A DNA stretch of 64,000 bases from Streptomyces glaucescens (lineage in GTDB: Bacteria; Actinomycetota; Actinomycetes; Streptomycetales; Streptomycetaceae), in assembly GCF_000761215.1 (NCBI RefSeq), contig NZ_CP009438.1:5622501-5686500 (forward strand), written 5' to 3'. The notes beneath the pieces are model-generated. The model was not told the origin of the DNA. It saw nothing but the letters and a program-made list of their open reading frames with translations, and did not search any database. The first letter of the stretch is position 1. Each line of letters starts with the position of its first letter. Positions 10,201-17,785 of this stretch are shown one piece after another. Made by a program: the position numbers and the translations under genes.

Positions 10201-12704
10201 AGATCGACATCGACGCGCGCGGTGAGATCCTGGAGCTGAAGACGACGATCAACACGATGGTCGACCAGCTGTCCTCGTTCGCCGAGGAGGTCACCCGGGT
10301 GGCCCGTGAGGTGGGTACGGAGGGCCAGCTGGGCGGTCAGGCGCGCGTGCGGGACGTCGACGGCACCTGGCGGGACCTGACGGAGTCCGTGAACGAGATG
10401 GCCGGGAACCTGACCCGGCAGGTGCGTGCCATCGCGCGCGTGGCGACCGCGGTGACCCGCGGGGACCTGAACCTGAAGATCGACGTGGACGCCTCGGGCG
10501 AGATCCAGGAGCTCCAGGACTACATCAACAAGATGATCGCCAACCTGCGCGATACCACGATCGCCAACAAGGAGCAGGACTGGCTGAAGGGCAACCTGGC
10601 CCGGATCTCCGCGCTGATGCAGGGCCGCCGCGATCTCGACGACGTGGCGTCGCTGATCATGAGCGAGCTGACGCCGGTGGTGTCCGCGCAGCACGGGGCG
10701 TTCTTCCTGGCGATGCCGCTGGCCGACGACAAGGACCTGGGCGGCGACAACGACGACCAGTACGAGCTGCGGATGCTCGGGTCGTACGGCTACTCCATGG
10801 GCTCGATGCCGACGTCGTTCCGGCCGGGTGAGGGGCTGGTGGGCACGGCCGCCAAGGAGAGGCGGACGATCCTGGTGGAGAAGGCGCCCAGCGGTTACCT
10901 GAAGATCTCCTCCGGGCTCGGCGAGGCGCCGCCCGCGCAGGTGATCGTGCTGCCGGTGCTGTTCGAGGGCACGGTGCTCGGCGTCATCGAGCTGGCCTCG
11001 TTCACGCCGTTCACGCAGATCCAGAAGGACTTCCTCAACCAGATCGCCGAGATGATCGCGACCAGCGTCAACACCATCTCCGTCAACACCAAGACGGAGG
11101 TGCTGCTGAAGCAGTCGCAGGAGCTGACCGAGCAACTGCGTGAGCGGTCGGCCGAGTTGGAGAACCGGCAGAAGGCGTTGCAGGCGTCCAACGCGGAGCT
11201 GGAGGAGAAGGCCGAGCTGCTGGCGCAGCAGAACCGCGACATCGAGGTGAAGAACACCGAGATCGAGGAGGCCCGGCAGGTCCTGGAGGAGCGCGCCGAG
11301 CAGCTCGCGGTGTCGATGCGCTACAAGAGCGAGTTCCTGGCGAACATGTCGCACGAGCTGCGTACGCCGCTGAACTCGCTGCTGATCCTGGCGAAGCTGC
11401 TCGCCGACAACGCGGACGGGAACCTGACGCCGAAGCAGGTGGAGTTCGCGGAGACGATCCACGGTGCCGGCTCCGACCTGCTGCAGCTGATCAACGACAT
11501 CCTCGACCTGTCGAAGGTCGAGGCGGGCAAGATGGACGTCTCGCCGACGCGGATCGCGCTGGTCCAGCTCGTCGACTACGTGGAGGCCACCTTCCGGCCG
11601 CTCACCGCGGAGAAGGGCCTCGACCTGTCGGTGCGGGTCTCGCCCGAGCTGCCGGCCACCCTGCACACGGACGAGCAGCGCCTCCTCCAGGTGCTGCGCA
11701 ATCTGCTGTCGAACGCGGTGAAGTTCACCGACTCCGGCTCGGTGGAGCTGGTGATCCGGCCCGCGCGGGACGACGTTCCGCAGGCGATCCGGGAGCAGCT
11801 GCTGGAGGCCGGTTCGCTGACCGACCCGGAGGCGGACCTGATCGCGTTCTCGGTGACGGACACGGGCATCGGGATCGCGGCCAGCAAGATGCGGGTGATC
11901 TTCGAGGCGTTCAAGCAGGCGGACGGCACGACGAGCCGGAAGTACGGCGGTACGGGCCTCGGGCTGTCCATCTCGCGGGAGATCGCGCAGCTGCTCGGCG
12001 GTGAGATCCACGCGCAGAGTGAGCCGGGCCGCGGCTCGACGTTCACGCTGTACCTGCCGCTGCACCCGGGTGAGCTGCCGCCGCACGGCTATCCGCAGGC
12101 GGTGCCGTCGTTGTCGGGCGGTGAGGCGCCGGCGCTGGAGTCCGGGCCGTCGGATGTGGCGATCGAGACGCCGGCCGAGGTGCGGTCGTACCGCGAGACG
12201 CAGAACGGCGCGGCGGCGCTCTTCCGGCGGCGGCGCCGGGCCTCCGCGGCCGAGCACCGGTCGCCGGCGCCGGAGCAGTGGCGGGCCGCGGAGGAGGGGG
12301 CGCCGCAGTCGCGTCCCGGGATCCGGTTCGGCGGCCAGAAGGTGCTGATCGTCGACGACGACATCCGCAATGTGTTCGCGCTGACCAGCGTCCTGGAGCA
12401 GCACGGCCTGTCGGTGCTGTACGCCGAGAACGGCCGGGAGGGCATCGAGGTGCTGGAGCAGCACGACGACGTGGCCGTGGTCCTGATGGACATCATGATG
12501 CCGGAGATGGACGGGTACGCCACGACCACGGCGATTCGTCGGATGCCGCAGTTCGCCGGACTGCCGATCGTCGCGCTGACCGCGAAGGCGATGAAGGGGG
12601 ACCGGGAGAAGGCGATCGAGTCCGGTGCGTCCGACTACGTCACCAAGCCGGTCGATCCGGATCACCTGCTGACGGTGATGGAGCAGTGGATGCGCGGGGA
12701 GTGA
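7242..12704 (+). CDS. osaA: OsaA: HAMP-repeat hybrid histidine kinase for osmoadaptation
   Basis: A hybrid histidine kinase of 1820 residues with no membrane segment. It begins with a long array of HAMP units of 92 residues each, with the recurring signature AVANGDLSxKVTV. A GAF domain (about 1127-1280) and a coiled coil follow. Next come HisKA with MSHELRTPLNS (phospho-acceptor His1371), HATPase_c with NLLSNAVKFT and GGTGLGLS, and a C-terminal receiver domain with Asp1750 in LMDIMMPEMDG. The arrangement resembles fungal group III osmosensing kinases. In S. coelicolor OsaA works with OsaB in adaptation to hyperosmotic stress. GTG 7242 is chosen because GGGAGG precedes it; the open frame from 7038 has no ribosome site. 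It is divergent from osaC. Confidence 0.92.
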   Translation: MESGAATRGTKTRAEGGPSLGKRRTAPSGSTTEVDTAALNRLLTALVAMRDGNFRKRLTVSGDGVMAEIAAVFNEVADRNLHLTGELSRVRRVVGREGKLTERLETGACEGSWAAAIDASNALVDDLVWPVSEVSRVLSAVAEGDLSPRMDLRTQAPDGTGHPLRGEFLKVGRTVNNLVDQLSTFTDEVTRVASEVGTEGKLGGQARLRGMSGSWKDLTESVNTMAHRLTAQVRDIALVTTAVAKGDLSRKVTVHVAGEMLELKETVNTMVDQLSAFSSEVTRVAREVGTEGELGGQAQVPGVAGVWKELTDSVNTMAGNLTAQVRGIAEVTTAVANGDLSRKVTVQARGEVAQLAETINQMTETLRIFADEVTRVANEVGAEGRLGGQANVPGAAGTWKDLTDSVNTVFRNLTTQVRDIAAVTTAVANGDLSQKVTVDVAGEMLELKNTVNGMVDQLSAFGSEVTRVAREIGDEGELGGQAQVPGAAGTWKDLTDSVNTAFRNLTGQVRNIAQVTTAVANGDLSQKVTVDVSGEMLQLKNTVNTMVDQLSSFADQVTRMAREVGTEGRLGGQAQVPGVSGTWKELTDSVNSITGNLTAQVRQIAQVTTAVARGDLSQKITVDARGEILELKNTINTMVDQLSAFADQVTRVAREVGTEGRLGGQAQVPGVAGVWRDLTDSVNGMAGNLTAQVRQIAQVATAVARGDLSQKITVDARGEILELKNTLNTMVDQLSSFAEEVTRVAREVGTEGKLGGQAEVQGVSGTWKDLTQSVNFMANNLTVQVRSIADVTTAVAKGDLSKKITVDAKGEILELVTTVNTMVDQLSSFAEQVTRVARQVGTEGILGGQAHVPGVTGIWKDLSDNVNLMAKNLTMQVRNISEVAAAVANGDLTRTVTIEARGEVAQLADTFNTMVKTLSSFAEQVTKVAREVGTDGILGGQAHVPGVAGTWKDLTESVNQMASNLTGQVRNIAMVTTAIAKGDLTKKIDIDARGEILELKTTINTMVDQLSSFAEEVTRVAREVGTEGQLGGQARVRDVDGTWRDLTESVNEMAGNLTRQVRAIARVATAVTRGDLNLKIDVDASGEIQELQDYINKMIANLRDTTIANKEQDWLKGNLARISALMQGRRDLDDVASLIMSELTPVVSAQHGAFFLAMPLADDKDLGGDNDDQYELRMLGSYGYSMGSMPTSFRPGEGLVGTAAKERRTILVEKAPSGYLKISSGLGEAPPAQVIVLPVLFEGTVLGVIELASFTPFTQIQKDFLNQIAEMIATSVNTISVNTKTEVLLKQSQELTEQLRERSAELENRQKALQASNAELEEKAELLAQQNRDIEVKNTEIEEARQVLEERAEQLAVSMRYKSEFLANMSHELRTPLNSLLILAKLLADNADGNLTPKQVEFAETIHGAGSDLLQLINDILDLSKVEAGKMDVSPTRIALVQLVDYVEATFRPLTAEKGLDLSVRVSPELPATLHTDEQRLLQVLRNLLSNAVKFTDSGSVELVIRPARDDVPQAIREQLLEAGSLTDPEADLIAFSVTDTGIGIAASKMRVIFEAFKQADGTTSRKYGGTGLGLSISREIAQLLGGEIHAQSEPGRGSTFTLYLPLHPGELPPHGYPQAVPSLSGGEAPALESGPSDVAIETPAEVRSYRETQNGAAALFRRRRRASAAEHRSPAPEQWRAAEEGAPQSRPGIRFGGQKVLIVDDDIRNVFALTSVLEQHGLSVLYAENGREGIEVLEQHDDVAVVLMDIMMPEMDGYATTTAIRRMPQFAGLPIVALTAKAMKGDREKAIESGASDYVTKPVDPDHLLTVMEQWMRGE
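7790..10545 (+). repeat. Tandem 276-bp repeat encoding the HAMP array of osaA
   Basis: Copies of a 276-bp (92-codon) unit follow each other without spacers. The GDLS signature recurs near 7970, 8245, 8520, 8797, 9072, 9348, 9624, 9900, 10175 and 10450, with a more diverged copy near 7672. Some neighbours are nearly identical at DNA level, for example the units near 9072 and 9348, which suggests recent duplication or gene conversion. The unit number may vary between strains. Confidence 0.9.
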
Positions 12705-13013
12705 CGAACGTGCGGGCCGGGCGCCGGGAGGTGCGCCGAGGAGGTGCGCCGGGCGGGTGTGCGGTCGTGGCGGGACGTGTGAGAGTCGGTGCGGGTTGCC
12801 GGCTCGGCGTGGCGGAGAGCGTGTGGTCCTACGCGATTCTGGGAACCTTGTCGTCCCGGCTTTCGTTTGCGGTACGTGCACAGTGACATCGCGGTGACAG
12901 GGTGTGGTGACAGGCGGGGTGCGGCTACGATGACCGGCACGAGGACGGGCGGCGCAACGGAGTCGTCCAGTGGGGCGGCGCCCGGTGCACTGCCGGGGCG
13001 AGGAGGGCGGGCC
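12705..13013 (+). other. osaA-osaB intergenic region, no gene seen
   Basis: These 309 nt separate the kinase from its regulator. No open frame with a convincing ribosome site fits. An in-frame ATG at 12930 would extend OsaB by 28 residues but lacks a Shine-Dalgarno. The length leaves room for a separate osaB promoter, but I could not identify a clear -35/-10 pair. A pair of GTGACAG segments near 12893-12912 is the only noticeable motif. Confidence 0.45.
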
Positions 13014-13694
13014 ATGGTGCAGAAGGCCAAGATCCTCCTGGTCGATGACCGGCCGGAGAATCTGCTGGCGCTGGAGGCGATCCTCTCGGCGCTCGATCAG
13101 ACACTGGTGCGGGCATCCTCCGGGGAGGAAGCGCTCAAAGCACTGCTCACGGACGATTTCGCGGTCATTCTGCTGGACGTCCAGATGCCGGGCATGGACG
13201 GGTTCGAGACCGCCGCGCACATCAAGCGGCGGGAGCGGACCCGGGACATTCCGATCATCTTCCTCACCGCGATCAACCATGGTCCGCACCACACCTTCCG
13301 TGGTTATGCGGCGGGCGCGGTGGACTACATCTCCAAACCGTTCGACCCGTGGGTGCTGCGCGCGAAGGTCTCGGTCTTCGTCGAGCTGTACATGAAGAAC
13401 TGCCAGCTGCGGGAGCAGGCGGCGCTGCTGCGGCTCCAGTTGGAGGGCGGCGGCAAGGGCGCGGTCGGCGGCGGCAAGGAGGCGGCCGGACTGCTCGCGG
13501 AGCTGTCCGCGCGGCTGGCGGCGGTCGAGGAGCAGGCCGAGGCGCTGTCGAAGCAGCTGGACGACGAGTCGGCGGACGCCGCGGCGGTGGCCACGGCGGC
13601 GCATCTGGAGCGCAAGCTGACCGGGCTGCGGCGGGCGTTGGACGCGCTGGAGCCGGGGACCGGCGGGGCCCCGCCGGTGCACTCGGAGAACTGA
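13014..13694 (+). CDS. osaB: OsaB: response regulator with coiled-coil output region
   Basis: A 226-residue protein with a receiver domain (about 5-125) containing acidic VDD, the phospho-acceptor Asp55 in LLDVQMPGMDG and the conserved Lys in YISKPFDP. No DNA-binding domain follows. Instead the C-terminal 90 residues form a predicted alpha-helical coiled coil (repeated LLAELSARL and EEQAEAL heptads) and a short tail. It is the cognate partner of OsaA in S. coelicolor, where it is required for aerial growth under osmotic stress. The start ATG 13014 is preceded by GGAGGG. Output is probably through protein contacts, since no helix-turn-helix is visible. Confidence 0.88.
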   Translation: MVQKAKILLVDDRPENLLALEAILSALDQTLVRASSGEEALKALLTDDFAVILLDVQMPGMDGFETAAHIKRRERTRDIPIIFLTAINHGPHHTFRGYAAGAVDYISKPFDPWVLRAKVSVFVELYMKNCQLREQAALLRLQLEGGGKGAVGGGKEAAGLLAELSARLAAVEEQAEALSKQLDDESADAAAVATAAHLERKLTGLRRALDALEPGTGGAPPVHSEN

Positions 13695-13793
13695 CGGGTC
13701 CGCCGGGCCCGTTGCCGGTGGGCCCGCCCGTGAGCGCGCGTCAGTTTCCGTCCCCCGCAAGGGCGACACGAACGGGTGAAGCAGGAGGCACAC

Positions 13794-16571
13794 GTGTCCC
13801 CTGACGACTCCCCCGGTAATCTCACATCCATGGCCTCACGTCCCTCCGCAGCCAAGAAGCCGCCCGCGAAGAAGACGGCTGCTCCCGCGAAGGCTCCGGT
13901 GAAGAGGGCCGCCGCGAAGAAGCCGCCCGCGAAGAGGGCTCCGGTCAAGAAGGCGCCCGCCAGGAAGGCCGCGGCGAAGAAGGCCCCGCCGCAGCCGGCG
14001 CCCAGCCCGACCGGAGGTCTCTACCGGCTCGTCCGCGCGCTCTGGCTCGGCCTCGCGCACGCCGTCGGCGCCGTCTTCCGCGGCATAGGGCAGGGCGCGA
14101 GGAACCTCGACCCCGCGCACCGCAAGGACGGCGTCGCGCTGCTGATGCTCGCCCTCGCGCTGATCGTCGCCGCGGGCACCTGGTCGAATCTGCGCGGCCC
14201 CGTCGGCGACCTCGTCGAGATCATCGTGACGGGCGCCTTCGGGCGGCTCGACCTGCTGGTGCCGATCCTGCTCGCGGTGATCGCCGTACGGCTCATCCGC
14301 CACCCCGAGAAGCCCGAGGCCAACGGCCGGATCGTGATCGGCCTGTCGGCGCTGGTCGTGGGCGTGCTCGGCCAGGTCCACATCGCCTGCGGCTCGCCCG
14401 CGCGCAGCGACGGCATGCAGGCCATACGCGACTCCGGCGGCCTCGTCGGCTGGGGCGCGGCGACCCCGCTGACGCACACCATGACCGAGGTGCTGGCGGT
14501 GCCGCTGCTGGTGCTGCTCACCGTCTTCGGGGTGCTGGTGGTCACCGCCACGCCGGTCAACGCGATCCCGCAGCGCCTGCGGCTGCTCGGCGTGCGGCTG
14601 GGCCTGGTGCGGGACCTGGAGCCGGAGGAGTTCGGCGAGGACGACGAGCGCTACGAGGAGCAGTGGCGCGAGGCGCTGCCCGCGCGCCGGCGCGTGCGCC
14701 CCGCCGAGGCGCACGACCCCGAGGACGCGGAGCAGGAAGCGCCGACGCGGCGCCGGGGCCGGCCGCGGCGCTCCGCGGTGCCGCAGTCCGGCGCGGACCG
14801 CCCGATGGACGCCGTGGACGTCGCCGCGGCCGCCGCCGCGGCGCTCGACGGCGCCGTGCTGCACGGGATGCCGCCGTCGCCGGTCGTCGCCGACCTCACC
14901 CAGGGGGTGAGCGCCGGGGACCGCGAGCACACGGCGACCACCCCGGCCCCGGCGGCCGCCCCGGCGCCGACCCCGGTGCCGGCCGCGCGGCCCGAGCGGG
15001 AGCAGCCCGGGCCGGCCGTGCCCGATCTCACCAAGACGCCGCCGAGCCGCCCCAGGGACCTGCCCGCGCGCGCGGAGCAGCTCCAGCTGTCCGGGGACAT
15101 CACCTACGCCCTGCCCTCGCTCGACCTGCTCACGCGCGGCGGGCCGGGCAAGGCGCGCAGCGCCGCAAACGACGCGATCGTCGAGTCGCTGACCACCGTC
15201 TTCACCGAGTTCAAGGTCGACGCGCGCGTCACCGGCTTCACGCGCGGGCCGACGGTCACGCGCTACGAGGTCGAGCTGGGCCCGGCCGTGAAGGTCGAGC
15301 GGATCACCGCGCTGACGAAGAACATCGCGTACGCGGTGGCCAGCCCGGACGTGCGGATCATCAGCCCGATCCCCGGGAAGTCCGCGGTCGGCATCGAGAT
15401 CCCGAACACCGACCGGGAGATGGTCAACCTCGGTGACGTGCTGCGGCTCGCGGAGTCCGCGGAGGACGACGACCCGATGCTGGTCGCCTTCGGCAAGGAC
15501 GTCGAGGGCGGGTACGTCATGCACTCGCTGGCGAAGATGCCGCACATGCTGGTGGCCGGCGCCACCGGCTCGGGCAAGTCGTCCTGCATCAACTGCCTGA
15601 TCACCTCGATCATGATGCGGGCGACCCCCGAGGACGTCCGGATGATCCTGGTCGACCCCAAGCGGGTCGAGCTGACCGCGTACGAGGGCATCCCGCACCT
15701 GATCACGCCGATCATCACCAATCCGAAGCGGGCCGCCGAGGCGCTCCAGTGGGTCGTACGGGAGATGGACCTGCGGTACGACGACCTGGCGGCCTACGGC
15801 TACCGGCACATCGACGACTTCAACCGCGCGGTGCGCGAGGGGAAGGTCGAGCCGCCACCGGGCAGCGAGCGCGAGCTCCAGCCGTACCCGTATCTGCTGG
15901 TGATCGTGGACGAGCTGGCCGACCTGATGATGGTCGCCCCGCGGGACGTCGAGGACGCGATCGTGCGGATCACACAGCTCGCGCGCGCGGCGGGCATCCA
16001 CCTGGTGCTCGCCACCCAGCGGCCGTCGGTCGACGTCGTCACCGGCCTCATCAAGGCGAACGTGCCCTCCCGGCTCGCCTTCGCCACCTCCTCGCTGGCG
16101 GACTCGCGGGTCATCCTCGACCAGCCGGGTGCCGAGAAGCTGATCGGCAAGGGCGACGGGCTGTTCCTGCCGATGGGCGCGAACAAGCCGACCCGTATGC
16201 AGGGCGCCTTCGTCACGGAGGCCGAGGTGGCGGCCGTCGTGCGGCACTGCAAGGACCAGATGACCCCGGTCTTCCGGGACGACGTCGTCGTGGGCACCAA
16301 GCAGAAGAAGGAGATCGACGAGGACATCGGCGACGACCTCGACCTGCTGTGCCAGGCGGCCGAACTGGTCGTCTCCACGCAGTTCGGGTCCACCTCGATG
16401 CTCCAGCGCAAGCTGCGGGTCGGCTTCGCCAAGGCGGGACGGCTGATGGACCTGATGGAGTCCCGGAACATCGTGGGGCCGAGCGAGGGTTCGAAGGCGC
16501 GGGACGTGCTGGTGAAGCCGGACGAGCTGGACGGCGTGCTGGCGATGATCCGAGGGGAGTCCGAAGCGTAG
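13794..16571 (+). CDS. ftsK: FtsK/SpoIIIE DNA translocase
   Basis: A 925-residue DNA translocase that moves chromosomes through closing septa. The N-terminal 65 residues are a Lys/Ala/Pro-rich tract (AAKKPPAKK repeats), followed by four membrane segments (about 110-280) and a long Ala/Pro/Glu-rich linker (about 290-425). The RecA-like motor has Walker A GATGSGKSS near residue 589 and Walker B LLVIVDELADLM near 700. A winged-helix gamma domain forms the last 70 residues. The start is GTG 13794, five nt after AGGAGG; ATG 13830 is an alternative. An inverted repeat about 140 nt downstream may end the transcript. Confidence 0.94.
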   Translation: MSPDDSPGNLTSMASRPSAAKKPPAKKTAAPAKAPVKRAAAKKPPAKRAPVKKAPARKAAAKKAPPQPAPSPTGGLYRLVRALWLGLAHAVGAVFRGIGQGARNLDPAHRKDGVALLMLALALIVAAGTWSNLRGPVGDLVEIIVTGAFGRLDLLVPILLAVIAVRLIRHPEKPEANGRIVIGLSALVVGVLGQVHIACGSPARSDGMQAIRDSGGLVGWGAATPLTHTMTEVLAVPLLVLLTVFGVLVVTATPVNAIPQRLRLLGVRLGLVRDLEPEEFGEDDERYEEQWREALPARRRVRPAEAHDPEDAEQEAPTRRRGRPRRSAVPQSGADRPMDAVDVAAAAAAALDGAVLHGMPPSPVVADLTQGVSAGDREHTATTPAPAAAPAPTPVPAARPEREQPGPAVPDLTKTPPSRPRDLPARAEQLQLSGDITYALPSLDLLTRGGPGKARSAANDAIVESLTTVFTEFKVDARVTGFTRGPTVTRYEVELGPAVKVERITALTKNIAYAVASPDVRIISPIPGKSAVGIEIPNTDREMVNLGDVLRLAESAEDDDPMLVAFGKDVEGGYVMHSLAKMPHMLVAGATGSGKSSCINCLITSIMMRATPEDVRMILVDPKRVELTAYEGIPHLITPIITNPKRAAEALQWVVREMDLRYDDLAAYGYRHIDDFNRAVREGKVEPPPGSERELQPYPYLLVIVDELADLMMVAPRDVEDAIVRITQLARAAGIHLVLATQRPSVDVVTGLIKANVPSRLAFATSSLADSRVILDQPGAEKLIGKGDGLFLPMGANKPTRMQGAFVTEAEVAAVVRHCKDQMTPVFRDDVVVGTKQKKEIDEDIGDDLDLLCQAAELVVSTQFGSTSMLQRKLRVGFAKAGRLMDLMESRNIVGPSEGSKARDVLVKPDELDGVLAMIRGESEA

Positions 16572-16713
16572 GGGGACGGCTGCCGGGCCGGACCCCCCGG
16601 GTCAGAACGCGATACTCCGGTTGCCCGATCGTGACTCACCCGTAAGGGATCGGTGAGCAACCGTTTCCCCACGGCGCACGTCAAGTTGAGGGAAGCGAAA
16701 ACCGTGTACCCGA

Positions 16714-16741
16714 CCATCGGAATGTCCGGCCATTCCGATGG
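16714..16741. repeat. Interrupted palindrome downstream of ftsK
   Basis: CCATCGGAATG and its exact complement CATTCCGATGG flank the 6-nt spacer TCCGGC. The 11-bp arms are perfect. No T run follows, so it could be either a terminator without a tail or a binding site for a dimeric regulator upstream of the RodZ-like gene at 16835. Confidence 0.6.
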
Positions 16742-16834
16742 CGTACAAAGTTCCGCCGCCCGGTTGCCCCACCCTTTCGCACCCCCCCTAAACTGAACCT
16801 CCAGCAGGTGGCTACACGCTCGAAAGGCGCCCCC

Positions 16835-17692
16835 GTGTCCATCGGCAACTCCCCTGAAGACGAGCGTCCGTTCGAAGACGTGTCCGACGTCTCCGACGTG
16901 CCCGAGAAGCCCCGCCCCTCCATCGGCCGCGCGTTGCAGCAGGCGCGTATCGCGGCCGGGCTGACCGTCGACGACGTCAGCAGCGCCACCCGGGTCCGGA
17001 TCGCCATCGTGCACGCGATCGAGTCGGACGATTTCGCGCCGTGCGGCGGGGACGTGTACGCCCGCGGCCACATCAGGACCCTGGCCAGGGCCGTCCGCCT
17101 GGACCCGGATCCGCTGATCGCGCAGTACGACGCCGAGCACGGCGGCCGTCCGGCGCCCACCCCGGCGGCGCCGATGTTCGAGGCGGAACGCATCCGCCCC
17201 GAGCGGCGCGGGCCGAACTGGACCGCGGCGATGGTCGCCGCGATCGTCGCCGTGGTCGGCTTCGTCGGCTTCACCGTGTTCAAGGGCGGCTCCGGCGGCG
17301 ACGCCGGGACGGAGGTCGCCGAGGGCGCCCCGCCGTCGAAGAGCACGACCTCCTCCCCGGGCGACGGGGCCGGCAAGACCGCCGACCCCAAGCCGGACCC
17401 GACCGAGAGCGCCATCGCCGCAGCGCCGCAGGACAAGGTGACGGTGCAGGTCAGCGCGGTCGACGGGCGGAGCTGGATCTCGGCCAAGGACCACAACGGC
17501 CGGCTGCTCTTCGACGGGCTGCTCAAGCAGGGCGACTCCAAGACCTTCCAGGACAGCTCCAAGATCAACCTGGTGCTCGGGGACGCCGGCGCGATCCAGC
17601 TGTACGTGAACGGCAAGAAGATCGAGGACGACTTCCAGCCGGGCGCGGTGGAACGCCTCACGTACACCAAGGGCGACCCGCAGGTCGGATAA
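16835..17692 (+). CDS. RodZ-like membrane protein with helix-turn-helix and DUF4115
   Basis: A 285-residue protein. An N-terminal Cro/RodZ-type helix-turn-helix (HTH_25, about 30-100: GRALQQARIAAGLTVDDVSS) is followed by one membrane helix (about 132-152), a disordered Ser/Thr/Pro-rich stretch, and a C-terminal beta-rich DUF4115 domain outside the membrane. The layout is that of RodZ, a cytoskeleton-linked shape protein. In Streptomyces this gene lies between ftsK and rimO, and its role is not well defined. The start GTG 16835 has GAAAGG upstream; GTG 16808 has no ribosome site. A hairpin 24 nt past the stop separates it from rimO. Confidence 0.82.
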   Translation: MSIGNSPEDERPFEDVSDVSDVPEKPRPSIGRALQQARIAAGLTVDDVSSATRVRIAIVHAIESDDFAPCGGDVYARGHIRTLARAVRLDPDPLIAQYDAEHGGRPAPTPAAPMFEAERIRPERRGPNWTAAMVAAIVAVVGFVGFTVFKGGSGGDAGTEVAEGAPPSKSTTSSPGDGAGKTADPKPDPTESAIAAAPQDKVTVQVSAVDGRSWISAKDHNGRLLFDGLLKQGDSKTFQDSSKINLVLGDAGAIQLYVNGKKIEDDFQPGAVERLTYTKGDPQVG

Positions 17693-17715
17693 GGGGCCTC
17701 ATCAGGGGAAGGCGG

Positions 17716-17747
17716 GACGGGGTTGACCAAGATCGGTCAACCCCGTC
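17716..17747. terminator. Hairpin between the RodZ-like gene and rimO
   Basis: A perfect 13-bp inverted repeat (GACGGGGTTGACC and its complement) with a 6-nt loop starts 24 nt after the stop of the upstream gene. There is no T run, which is common for Streptomyces terminators. It could also bind a regulator of rimO, whose probable -10 box lies 26 nt further on. Confidence 0.65.
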
Positions 17748-17785
17748 GACGTGGGGTGTCCGTAGGACGAAGTAGTCTTGAGCCC

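Noticed and set aside
6948..13793. Minus-strand open frame of 2281 codons antisense to osaA and osaB
   Set aside because: It mirrors the HAMP repeats on the other strand, has His/Arg/Leu-rich low-complexity sequence and no recognisable domain. Long antisense frames are normal in very G+C-rich DNA.
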